Assembly: GCA_902168185.1 (NCBI GenBank)
Contig: CABHOV010000079.1
Location: forward strand, 1 to 51,524
Direction of reading: 5' to 3'
Origin: an uncultured Bacteroides sp.
GTDB taxonomy: Bacteria; Bacteroidota; Bacteroidia; Cytophagales; Cyclobacteriaceae
DNA: 51,524 bases
Notes under the pieces: model-generated
Told to the model about the DNA's origin: nothing
The model's input: only the letters and a program-made list of their open reading frames with translations
The model's database searches: none
In this document: in pieces, positions 19,681 through 28,360 of the stretch
Layout: each line of letters begins with the position of its first letter
Numbering within the stretch: the stretch's first letter is position 1
Program-made: the position numbers and the translations under genes

Positions 19681-22600
19681 ATGAAGAAGACGACCACACT
19701 CCTTATTTTGCTTATGTTGTGCATGAGCCCGGTTGTAACAATGGCTCAAAACTTTGTTCACCCCGGAGGTTTGCATACACTGCAGGACCTCAACCGGATG
19801 AAAGCGAAAGTAGCGGCTGGTGAACATCCATGGATCGATGGATGGAATTTATTGATAGCAGATCCGCAGGCACAAAATACCTATAGCCCTGCTGCGCGGG
19901 CAAACATGGGGGCAAGCCGGCAGCGAGCAGATGCAGATGCACATGCAGCGTATCTCAATGCGCTTCGATGGTATATATCAGGCGATACAACCTATGCAGT
20001 GAATGCTGTACGGATCTGCAATGCCTGGTCTACAGCGGTAAACCAGGTTCCTACGGGTACAGATATACCGGGGCTCAGCGGTATTCCCATTTTTGATTTT
20101 GCGTTGGCGGCAGAAGTGCTACGTGTATATCCGGGATGGGCAGCAGCAGATTTTGCACGTTTCAAAAATATGATGCTTACTTACTTTTATCCGGTAGCAC
20201 ATGATTTCCTGGTGAATCACAATGGTGCCTGCATCAGTGCTTATTGGTCTAATTGGGATATTGCAAATATAGGTGCTATACTTACTATGGGAGTGTTGTG
20301 TGATGATACTGCGAAGTATAATGAAGCCGTAGAGTATTTTAAGTACGGCGCAGGCATGGGAAGTATTATGAATGCGGTTCCCTATATACATCCCGGAGGA
20401 TTGGGACAATGGCAGGAGAGTGGGCGAGATCAGGAACATGCACAGCTTGCTGTAGGAATGCTCGCATCTTTTTGTCAGGTAGCGTGGAATCAGGGACTTG
20501 ATCTATATAGTTATGACAATAACCGATTGCTCGCCGGTGCGGAATATGTAGCACGTACAAATCTGTCACAACCTGTTCCCTATACAGCCTATAATAACTG
20601 TCAGGGCGCAAATCAACTTTGGGTTTCTATCAATGGCCGTGGTCGTCTGGACGATCGTCCACTGTGGGAAATGGTATATAACCATTATGTCATACGGCAG
20701 GGGCTTGATGCTCCCAGCGTAACGGCTATGGCTCACGTGACGCGACCAGAGCACGGCAGTTCAGATCACTTCGGATACGGCACGTTGGCATTTACCCTGG
20801 ACGCTACGGCTTCTCCTTATCCTCCTTCACCCGTTGCTCCTATACCTATAGGACTTACAGCAACAGCCGGTGTGTCACAGGTAACATTGAACTGGACATC
20901 GAGCGGTGTAACTACTACAGGGTATAATGTACTGCGTTCCACGACAAGTGGTGGCCCCTATACTACAATTGCTTCATGGTCGGCAAATACAAATCCTCAA
21001 TATACCGATGCCACAGTAGCGAATGGAACAACGTACTACTACGTTGTGTCGTCAATAAACCAGGCAGGCACGAGTGGTAATTCTTCAGAGGCAAGCGCCA
21101 CCCCTATAACAGCTGGATCTTTACCGGTAGGGTGGGCCAGGCAAGATATAGGTACCGTAAGTGCAGCCGGCAGTGCGCAGTATGCAAACATTGGTAATAA
21201 TACTTTTATTGTTAAAGGTTCTGGGACAAGTATAGGAGGCAATGGGGATTCATTCGGATATACATATGGAATAGCAACCGGTGACTTCACATTTACAGCA
21301 CGGTTGATTGGTATGGGAGGTACATTAAGTAAAACCGGCATCATGATGCGCGAGTCTCTTGCCCCGGACGCAAAGACACTCGTGATGAAACTCGGTGATG
21401 CCGGATGGAGGCAGGCAGGTTTCGGTACGCGTTCTTCAACCGGTGGTACCATGACTTGGATTGGTGCGAATGACTATACATGGCTACCGGCATGGTTCAG
21501 ATTGAAACGTTCCGGTGATACATTCACGTGCTATCAATCCTCCGATGGTATAACATGGTTTACTATAGGAACAAGCACGGTGGCAATGGCCAGTACATAT
21601 TATGTCGGATTGGTGAACTGTTCAGGAAGCTTAACCGGTGCATTGAACACAACTACTTTTGACAACGTCACAACGGAAGGCGGGGGAACTACACCTCCTA
21701 TAGCACCAACCGGTTTAACAGCATCCGTAGGAAACACTCAAGTGCCCCTTCAGTGGAATGCCGTGAGTGGTGCAGCAAGCTATACCATTAAGCGTGCTAC
21801 CGTGAGTGGCGGCCCTTATACGAATGTCGCCACAAACCTCAATGTAACAAACTATATCGATACCGGTTTACTGAATGGTACTACATATTACTATATAATA
21901 ACGGCTGCAAATTTTGCGGGCGAAAGTCAAAACTCCGTGGAAGCAAGTGTTACTCCAGTGTTGAGCTTGCCGCCTGTGCCCGGTGGAGTGATCGCTACAT
22001 CGGTTTCATCGCGTCAGATAAGTTTATCATGGACAGCCAGTCTGAGTGCTGCGAGCTATAGTATAAAACGTGCCACAGTAAGTGGTGGTCCGTACACAAC
22101 CATTGGCAATTCCGTTGCGACAAGCTATAGCGACACGACCGTAACCGCACCGGGTATATATTACTACGTTATCTCGGCTACAAATGCTATAGGGGAAACC
22201 GCCAATTCAAGTCAAGCCAGTGCTATACCTGGTCAGGCTAATTATTGGAAGTTTGATGAGACAAGCGGCACTACAGCTATAGATGCCTGGAGTAGCCGAA
22301 GCGCAACCCTTGCCACCGGTGCAACCTGGGCCGCAGGGACCATCAACAATAGTATTAACCTTGATGGTACAGCCAACGGATATGTGACTCTCCCAGCAGG
22401 AATTGTGAGTGCATTAAATGACTTTAGTATTACGGCATGGGTAAAGCTGGATGCCACAGCAAACTGGGCTCGCGTTTTTGATTTTGGATCCGGTACTGGT
22501 GTATATATGTTCCTGACAACCAGAAACGGTGCCAACGGAACCGTGCGCTATTCTATATTAGTCCCGGGTGGTGCTGAACAGCAAATCACTACTACGACTA

Positions 22601-25254
22601 GTCTGACTACAGGAACATGGTATCATGTGGCGATGACTCAGGCCGGTACAACGGGTATCCTATACGTAAATGGTGTTGAGGTGGGGCGCAATACAAATCT
22701 GACACTTAAGCCATCCAGTCTGGGGAACACCACACAGAACTGGATCGGCAAATCACAATGGCCAGATCCATTATTAGCCGGTAAAGTAGACGAGTTTAAA
22801 ATATATAGCCGGGTGTTAAGCGCTTCTGAGATATATACAGAGACAGTCTTGAATGTTCCTCCGGCTGCACCTTCTCCATTGTTAATCACATCGGGGAATA
22901 ATCAGGTTACATTGAACTGGACAGCACCTGCAGGAGCGCTTTCCTATACTATAAAACGTGCAACGGCTATCGGTGGACCCTATACTGTTATTGCAACGAC
23001 TGATACAACAAACTATTCTGATACAGAAGCAACGAATTGTTCTACTACTTTTTTTTATACCGTGTCGGCAGTTAACCGTGCGGGAGAGGGTGTGAATGCT
23101 TCGCCTGTAAGTCTGGCGCTCGGAGTAAAACGTACGGGTACACTCATTGGGACATCCGGTTCATTTGGGAATGTTGCTACCACTACCAAAGCAGCCGCAG
23201 TGGATGGAAACCTGAATACATTCTTCGACTCTCCACAAAGTACTGGCTGGGTAGGATATGATCTGGGTGAAGAAGGCAAGAGTATAATTACACGCATACG
23301 CTATGCACCAAGGAGCAATTTTGCTGTACGCATGGTAGGCGGTGTTTTTCAAGGATCAAACACAGCAGATTTTAGTGGCGCCACAACATTATTTACAGTA
23401 ACCGCGCAGCCAACGGTAGGGGTACTTACAGAGCAAGTACTCACCAATACTGTGGCCTATCGCTATGTTCGATATCTGTCGGCCGGTACAGGTTTTGGTA
23501 ATGTTGCCGAGGTTGAATTCTGTGGCGTAGTAACGCAAGCACCGAAGATTACAAGTTCAACAGTAACTCAAAATATAGTATATGACAGTGCCTTTCGCTA
23601 TACTATCGAGGCATCAAACCGGCCGAATCAATTTACCGCTTCCGGTGTGCCGGATGGTTTAAGTTTAGATACCTGCAGAGGCATTATCGAGGGTATACCT
23701 TCAGTGAGCGGAACATATTCAATAGTCTTCAGCGCAAGCAACGCCTGGGGGAGTGCTACGGATACGCTGGTGCTCATTATTAAACGAAATCAAAATATAG
23801 TCTTCAATGCCGTTGCAAAAAAGGTAGTTGGTGATGTTGATTTTGTTGTTGATGCGACCAGTAGTTCCGGTTTGCCCGTAACCTATACCAGCGCAGATGA
23901 AAGTGTAGCCGTTATAGTAGGAAGCTCGATTCATATTACAGGTATAGGCACCACATTGATCACGGGCTTTCAGGCAGGAGATACTACATACAACGCTGCT
24001 CCGCAAGTGGCGCAATTGCTAACAGTGGTCCCACTAAATTTGAATATACTATATCAGAATGGTGACAACGGACAGATGAGCAATACGCTGATTAAACCGT
24101 ACATCAAGGTTGTAAACCAGGATAGCGTTGCCATACCGTATAGTGAACTGACCGCCCGCTATTGGTTTACAGCAGAGAACTATGCTGGCATTAATACATG
24201 GATCGATTATGCTTTATTAGGTGCCAGCAAGGTGAAGATGAAATATATACCATTGGCACAGCCGCAAGACGGAGCGTACGGTTACGTAGAATATAGCTTT
24301 GTTGCAACAGCAGGTATATTGAAGGCCGGTGCTAATTCAGGGGCCATTCAGTCACGATTGGCAAATGTTGATTGGGCTATTCTAAACGAAACAGATGACT
24401 ACTCTTATAAGGCGAGCACAAGCTATACGGCGAACGATCACATCACCTTGTACCGGAATGGATTGCTGGTTTATGGTGCAGAGCCGGCAGCAGTACTTCC
24501 TGTATTATCGTTGAAAGCGTACTATCAGAATCAGAATACCAGTACGGGGACCAATAAGATCAAAACGTATTTCAAGATTAATAATGAAGGAAATATACCC
24601 GTGCACTATAAAGATCTCTCTGTGCGGTATTGGTTTACCAAGGATGGTACTGCTAGTATGAACTATTGGATTGACAATGCGAAGGTCGGGGCTACAAAAG
24701 TCACGGGAAGTTTCACAAACATTGACCCCGCACGTACTCAAGCCGATGTATATTTTGAAATGCGTATAGATTCTACAGCAGGCATACTATATCCGCAAGG
24801 CAGCTCGGGAAATATTCAGTATCATATTGCCAAAGCGGATTGGACTAACTTCAATGAAGTGAACGATTATTCATTTTTACCAGCAGCACCGTATGCAGAG
24901 AATCCGGCAGTAACAATCTATTATCAGCAGCAATTGATCTATGGAACAGAGCCATCAGCCGCAGCAAGCGGCAGGATTGCTTCTTCCGATATTGCGGAAA
25001 ATATTCAGTCAGCATATATCTATCCCAACCCGGTTACGGGAGATCGTTTCTTTGTCAGGATAAACGAAGCGCTTGGTAAAGATGATGTAGCCGTTAAAAT
25101 ATATAGTCCGGTGGGCATTTCTGTGTTGAACAAACAGATTAAGCAGGATCCATCCGGATTGCTCGAAGTAAAACTGAATGATACAACAGGATCAGGAGTA
25201 TATATGATCCGACTCAATAATCTGCCCGCAATGAAATTAATCATACAACGATAA
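19681..25254 (+). CDS. Large T9SS-secreted alginate-lyase-family protein with LamG, F5/8-like and two CBM3 modules
   Basis: An 1857-aa modular secreted protein. Order: signal peptide (to about 22); alginate-lyase-family alpha/alpha domain (about 24-378) with HPGGLHTLQDLNRMKA, NHNGACISAYWSNWD and QESGRDQEHAQLAVG; FN3 (389-477); a DUF1349-like concanavalin fold (481-669); FN3 (672-760); FN3 (763-851); LamG/concanavalin-like (852-1053); FN3 (1058-1148); F5/8-type-C-like (1149-1283); Ig-like segments (about 1284-1450); CBM3 (1451-1602); CBM3 (1606-1758); and a T9SS type A sorting domain (about 1775-1857, IYPNPVTGDRF). The catalytic part would cleave beta-linked uronate polymers by beta-elimination; PL38 or a relative is possible, but I cannot fix the family. 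CBM3 modules usually bind cellulose or related glucans, so the enzyme may be anchored on plant cell wall. It is the first of a tandem pair. Confidence 0.88.
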   Translation: MKKTTTLLILLMLCMSPVVTMAQNFVHPGGLHTLQDLNRMKAKVAAGEHPWIDGWNLLIADPQAQNTYSPAARANMGASRQRADADAHAAYLNALRWYISGDTTYAVNAVRICNAWSTAVNQVPTGTDIPGLSGIPIFDFALAAEVLRVYPGWAAADFARFKNMMLTYFYPVAHDFLVNHNGACISAYWSNWDIANIGAILTMGVLCDDTAKYNEAVEYFKYGAGMGSIMNAVPYIHPGGLGQWQESGRDQEHAQLAVGMLASFCQVAWNQGLDLYSYDNNRLLAGAEYVARTNLSQPVPYTAYNNCQGANQLWVSINGRGRLDDRPLWEMVYNHYVIRQGLDAPSVTAMAHVTRPEHGSSDHFGYGTLAFTLDATASPYPPSPVAPIPIGLTATAGVSQVTLNWTSSGVTTTGYNVLRSTTSGGPYTTIASWSANTNPQYTDATVANGTTYYYVVSSINQAGTSGNSSEASATPITAGSLPVGWARQDIGTVSAAGSAQYANIGNNTFIVKGSGTSIGGNGDSFGYTYGIATGDFTFTARLIGMGGTLSKTGIMMRESLAPDAKTLVMKLGDAGWRQAGFGTRSSTGGTMTWIGANDYTWLPAWFRLKRSGDTFTCYQSSDGITWFTIGTSTVAMASTYYVGLVNCSGSLTGALNTTTFDNVTTEGGGTTPPIAPTGLTASVGNTQVPLQWNAVSGAASYTIKRATVSGGPYTNVATNLNVTNYIDTGLLNGTTYYYIITAANFAGESQNSVEASVTPVLSLPPVPGGVIATSVSSRQISLSWTASLSAASYSIKRATVSGGPYTTIGNSVATSYSDTTVTAPGIYYYVISATNAIGETANSSQASAIPGQANYWKFDETSGTTAIDAWSSRSATLATGATWAAGTINNSINLDGTANGYVTLPAGIVSALNDFSITAWVKLDATANWARVFDFGSGTGVYMFLTTRNGANGTVRYSILVPGGAEQQITTTTSLTTGTWYHVAMTQAGTTGILYVNGVEVGRNTNLTLKPSSLGNTTQNWIGKSQWPDPLLAGKVDEFKIYSRVLSASEIYTETVLNVPPAAPSPLLITSGNNQVTLNWTAPAGALSYTIKRATAIGGPYTVIATTDTTNYSDTEATNCSTTFFYTVSAVNRAGEGVNASPVSLALGVKRTGTLIGTSGSFGNVATTTKAAAVDGNLNTFFDSPQSTGWVGYDLGEEGKSIITRIRYAPRSNFAVRMVGGVFQGSNTADFSGATTLFTVTAQPTVGVLTEQVLTNTVAYRYVRYLSAGTGFGNVAEVEFCGVVTQAPKITSSTVTQNIVYDSAFRYTIEASNRPNQFTASGVPDGLSLDTCRGIIEGIPSVSGTYSIVFSASNAWGSATDTLVLIIKRNQNIVFNAVAKKVVGDVDFVVDATSSSGLPVTYTSADESVAVIVGSSIHITGIGTTLITGFQAGDTTYNAAPQVAQLLTVVPLNLNILYQNGDNGQMSNTLIKPYIKVVNQDSVAIPYSELTARYWFTAENYAGINTWIDYALLGASKVKMKYIPLAQPQDGAYGYVEYSFVATAGILKAGANSGAIQSRLANVDWAILNETDDYSYKASTSYTANDHITLYRNGLLVYGAEPAAVLPVLSLKAYYQNQNTSTGTNKIKTYFKINNEGNIPVHYKDLSVRYWFTKDGTASMNYWIDNAKVGATKVTGSFTNIDPARTQADVYFEMRIDSTAGILYPQGSSGNIQYHIAKADWTNFNEVNDYSFLPAAPYAENPAVTIYYQQQLIYGTEPSAAASGRIASSDIAENIQSAYIYPNPVTGDRFFVRINEALGKDDVAVKIYSPVGISVLNKQIKQDPSGLLEVKLNDTTGSGVYMIRLNNLPAMKLIIQR

Positions 25255-25261
25255 TGAACTC

Positions 25262-25299
25262 AGTCTGCTACCTGCGCTACGCCCTGCGGGTAGCAGACT
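25262..25299 (+). terminator. Hairpin between the two alginate-lyase-family genes
   Basis: Arms AGTCTGCTACC (25262-25272) and GGTAGCAGACT (25289-25299) form 11 perfect pairs, extendable by a wobble and two more pairs. No T tract follows (ATATATACAAG). It starts 7 bp after the stop. Confidence 0.6.
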
Positions 25300-25372
25300 A
25301 TATATACAAGAAACAATCTATAGTAGTAGGCTTTGTCGTTTCATTATTTTGGATACCTCAAAATCGAACGCT

Positions 25373-28117
25373 ATGAAAAAGACAATCAGACGACTTGTTA
25401 TGCTTTTGCTATTGGTGGATACATGTATAGCGACAGCACAGACTTTTATTCATCCGGGAGGTTTACACACGCAAGCTGACCTTGATCGCATGAAAGCTCA
25501 AGTAGCTGCAGGTGCGCATCCCTGGATCGATGACTGGAATTTACTTCTCACCGATCCACAAGCGCAAAATACATATACCGCCAATGCGCGTGCAAATATG
25601 GGAGGTAGCCGTCAGCAAGCTTCACGCGATGCACATGCCGCGTATCTGAACACAATCCGATGGTATATATCGGGGAACACAAGTTATGCGGACTGTGCTG
25701 TAAGGATTTGTAATGCTTGGTCTTCCACAGTAAACCAGGTTCCCACCGGTACAGATATACCTGGCTTGAGTGGTATCCCGATTTTTGAATTTGCTATGGT
25801 TGGTGAGATGTTACGAATGTACCCGGGATGGGCTTCTGCAGATTTTACCCGGTTTAAGAACATGATGATAAATTATTTTTATCCAGTGTGTAATGATTTC
25901 CTGGTAAATCACAATGGTTCGTGCATCAGCAACTATTGGTCTAATTGGGACATCTGTAATATAGGTGCCATCCTTACCATTGGTATATTATGCGATGACC
26001 GGGCAAAGTATAACCAAGCCGTAACCTACTATCAAACCGGAGCAGGTATGGGGAGCATTATGAATGCTGTTCCCACACTACATCCTGGTAATCTTGGGCA
26101 ATGGCAGGAAAGTGGTCGTGACCAGGAGCACGCACAACTTGCCGTAGGTATGATGGCTTCTATCTGTGAGGTTGCGTGGCACCAGGGACTTGATCTGTAT
26201 GGCTATAGCAACAATCGTCTGCTGGCAGGCGCTGAGTATATAGCGCAGACAAATTTGTGGAAATATGTTCCGTATACATACTATACTAATTGTCAAAATG
26301 CAAATCAATCCTGGATCTCTATCAATGGTCGGGGACGTTTGGATGATCGTCCTGTATGGGAACTGATCTATAATCACTATGTGGTACGAAAAGGCTTAAG
26401 CGCTCCGAATACGAAAGCTATGGCACAACTCATGCGCCCCGAGCATGGAAGTGCGGATCATTTTGGATACGGCACACTCACCTTTACACAAAACGCTTCA
26501 GCTTCTCCATATCCTCCTTCACCGGTTCCTCCTATACCTACGGGTCTCACGGCAACGGCAGGCAGCGGTCGTATTACGTTGAAGTGGACTCCATCTATAG
26601 GGGCTACCGCTCAGGGATATTCTGTATTGCGTTCAGCATCCAGTGGGGGGCCATATACATCTATAGCATCGTGGACAGCAAACACAACGGCACAATATAT
26701 AGATGCTTCTGTTACAAACGGCACAACGTATTATTATGTGGTAGCGGCCATTAACCAGGCTGGTACCAGTGGTAATTCTGCACAAGTGAGTGCTATACCT
26801 GTAGCGCCCGGTACTTTGCCTGCGGGATGGTCGAGACAAGATATAGGAACTGTAGGCATTGCGGGCAGTGCGGGTTATGCAAATGTTGGCAACGGTACAT
26901 TTATTGTGAGTGGTTCCGGAGGCGGGATTGGCGGTACTTCTGATTCATTTGGCTATACCTATAGGAGTATCACCGGGGACTTTACCATTACTGCGCGGCT
27001 GAGTGATGTAACGGGTACGTTGAATAAAACCGGAATCATGATCCGCGAAACGCTCGACCCCGCTTCAAAGGCGCTGATCATGAAGCTTGGAGATGCCGGC
27101 TGGAGACAAGCGGGTTTTGGCTCGCGCTCCTCATCGGGTAATGGTATGACATGGCTGAGAGGTAATGACTATACATGGTTACCAGCCTGGTTCAGGTTAC
27201 AACGGAGTGGCAACACGTTCACCGCGTATGAATCTTCAGACGGTGTTACATGGTTTACGGTTGGAGCGAGTACAGTCTCTATGAGCAGTACATGCTATAC
27301 CGGGCTCGCTGCGTGTTCCGGTAGTACAACCGCTTTGGACAATTCTACATTTGACAATGTGACGATTGTAACAGCCATCCCTCAGCCCATTCCGAATGGA
27401 ATCTATAGGATCATTGCCCGCAACAGCGGGAAGTCGCTGGACGTTGCTAGCAATTCAACAGCCAATGGCGCCAACGTACAACAGTGGTCTTATAACGGTG
27501 GTAACAACCAACAATGGACATTGACTTACCTTGGTAACAATCAATATCAAATTATAGGTGTTGGCAGTGGCAAGTCACTGGATATAGCAAGCAATTCAAC
27601 AGCGGATGGTGCTAACGTACAAATATGGCCCTATAGCGGTGGCAACAATCAACGCTTCACACTAACAACAACCTCTGGCGGGTATTTTCGAATTACACCT
27701 GTACACAGTGGTAAAGCTATTGAAATAGCGGGCGGCTCTTCTGCTGATGGTGGCAATGTACAGCAGTGGACCTATACCGGTGGCAATAATCAGCAATGGC
27801 AATTTGTAGCCGCTATAACGACAGCGCGAATCGAATCATCTTCAGAAGCATCAATCGAAATTGATGAGCAGTTTCCTGAGCAGGTAGTAATTTATCCGAA
27901 TCCGGCTGGTGATCAACTCACCGTGCAATTGGGAGAATATTTTGATCACGATGCTACGATTATACTTCAGGATAGCAACGGACGGACACTTTATGAGGAC
28001 GCAGTGAAGGGTACCCAACATGTAATTAGCCTGAATAAAATTCCATCGGGAATTTATTTTGTAAATGTTAGTAGTAGCAATGGAAAGAAGGCTGTCAGGA
28101 AGCTGATGAAGAATTGA
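25373..28117 (+). CDS. T9SS-secreted alginate-lyase-family protein with ricin-type lectin module
   Basis: A 914-aa paralogue of the preceding gene. The ATG at 25373 starts a standard signal (MKKTIRRLVMLLLLVDT); an in-frame TTG at 25349 is less likely. Order: alginate-lyase-family domain (about 18-370) very close to the neighbour, with HPGGLHTQADLDRMKA, NHNGSCISNYWSNWD and QESGRDQEHAQLAVG; FN3 (about 380-470); DUF1349-like concanavalin domain (about 475-660); a ricin-type beta-trefoil (about 672-815) with three QxW-type repeats, NNQQWTL, NNQRFTL and NNQQWQF; and a T9SS sorting domain (about 830-914, IYPNPAGDQLTVQL). The lectin replaces the long LamG/F5-8/CBM3 tail of the paralogue, so the two probably attack the same backbone while bound to different glycans. 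Both are predicted extracellular. Confidence 0.88.
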   Translation: MKKTIRRLVMLLLLVDTCIATAQTFIHPGGLHTQADLDRMKAQVAAGAHPWIDDWNLLLTDPQAQNTYTANARANMGGSRQQASRDAHAAYLNTIRWYISGNTSYADCAVRICNAWSSTVNQVPTGTDIPGLSGIPIFEFAMVGEMLRMYPGWASADFTRFKNMMINYFYPVCNDFLVNHNGSCISNYWSNWDICNIGAILTIGILCDDRAKYNQAVTYYQTGAGMGSIMNAVPTLHPGNLGQWQESGRDQEHAQLAVGMMASICEVAWHQGLDLYGYSNNRLLAGAEYIAQTNLWKYVPYTYYTNCQNANQSWISINGRGRLDDRPVWELIYNHYVVRKGLSAPNTKAMAQLMRPEHGSADHFGYGTLTFTQNASASPYPPSPVPPIPTGLTATAGSGRITLKWTPSIGATAQGYSVLRSASSGGPYTSIASWTANTTAQYIDASVTNGTTYYYVVAAINQAGTSGNSAQVSAIPVAPGTLPAGWSRQDIGTVGIAGSAGYANVGNGTFIVSGSGGGIGGTSDSFGYTYRSITGDFTITARLSDVTGTLNKTGIMIRETLDPASKALIMKLGDAGWRQAGFGSRSSSGNGMTWLRGNDYTWLPAWFRLQRSGNTFTAYESSDGVTWFTVGASTVSMSSTCYTGLAACSGSTTALDNSTFDNVTIVTAIPQPIPNGIYRIIARNSGKSLDVASNSTANGANVQQWSYNGGNNQQWTLTYLGNNQYQIIGVGSGKSLDIASNSTADGANVQIWPYSGGNNQRFTLTTTSGGYFRITPVHSGKAIEIAGGSSADGGNVQQWTYTGGNNQQWQFVAAITTARIESSSEASIEIDEQFPEQVVIYPNPAGDQLTVQLGEYFDHDATIILQDSNGRTLYEDAVKGTQHVISLNKIPSGIYFVNVSSSNGKKAVRKLMKN

Positions 28118-28134
28118 TCAGGTAAATCAGACTA

Positions 28135-28174
28135 TAACAACTGCCTGGCTATGCTACGATCCAGGCAGTTGTTA
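28135..28174 (+). terminator. Perfect hairpin after the ricin-module lyase gene
   Basis: A 14-bp perfect stem, TAACAACTGCCTGG with CCAGGCAGTTGTTA, and a 12-nt loop lie 17 bp past the stop. The flanking bases after it are A-rich, not T-rich. Confidence 0.6.
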
Positions 28175-28232
28175 AAAACGAATCTATAGTGGCAAGTATA
28201 TGATATTGAGCCACCTGATAGAAGAATTGATT

Positions 28233-28293
28233 CATAGTTTATTCTTTTTGAACCATAGTTGATAGACCATCGATAACAACGTAAATAAATTTG
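28233..28293 (+). promoter_or_regulatory. Candidate HTCS operator and promoter of the GH97 gene (site C)
   Basis: Direct half-sites CATAGTTTAT (28233-28242) and CATAGTTGAT (28254-28263) start 21 bp apart, and TAAATTTG (28286-28293), a perfect TAnnTTTG -7 box, begins 22 bp later. The spacing is identical to sites A and B. The predicted start site is about 60 bp upstream of the GH97 start codon. Confidence 0.7.
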
Positions 28294-28360
28294 AGCCGGC
28301 TTTTGGCCAATATGTAGTGCAATAAAAAAATTGACGAAAAGTAAATATTCAAGTACCGTG

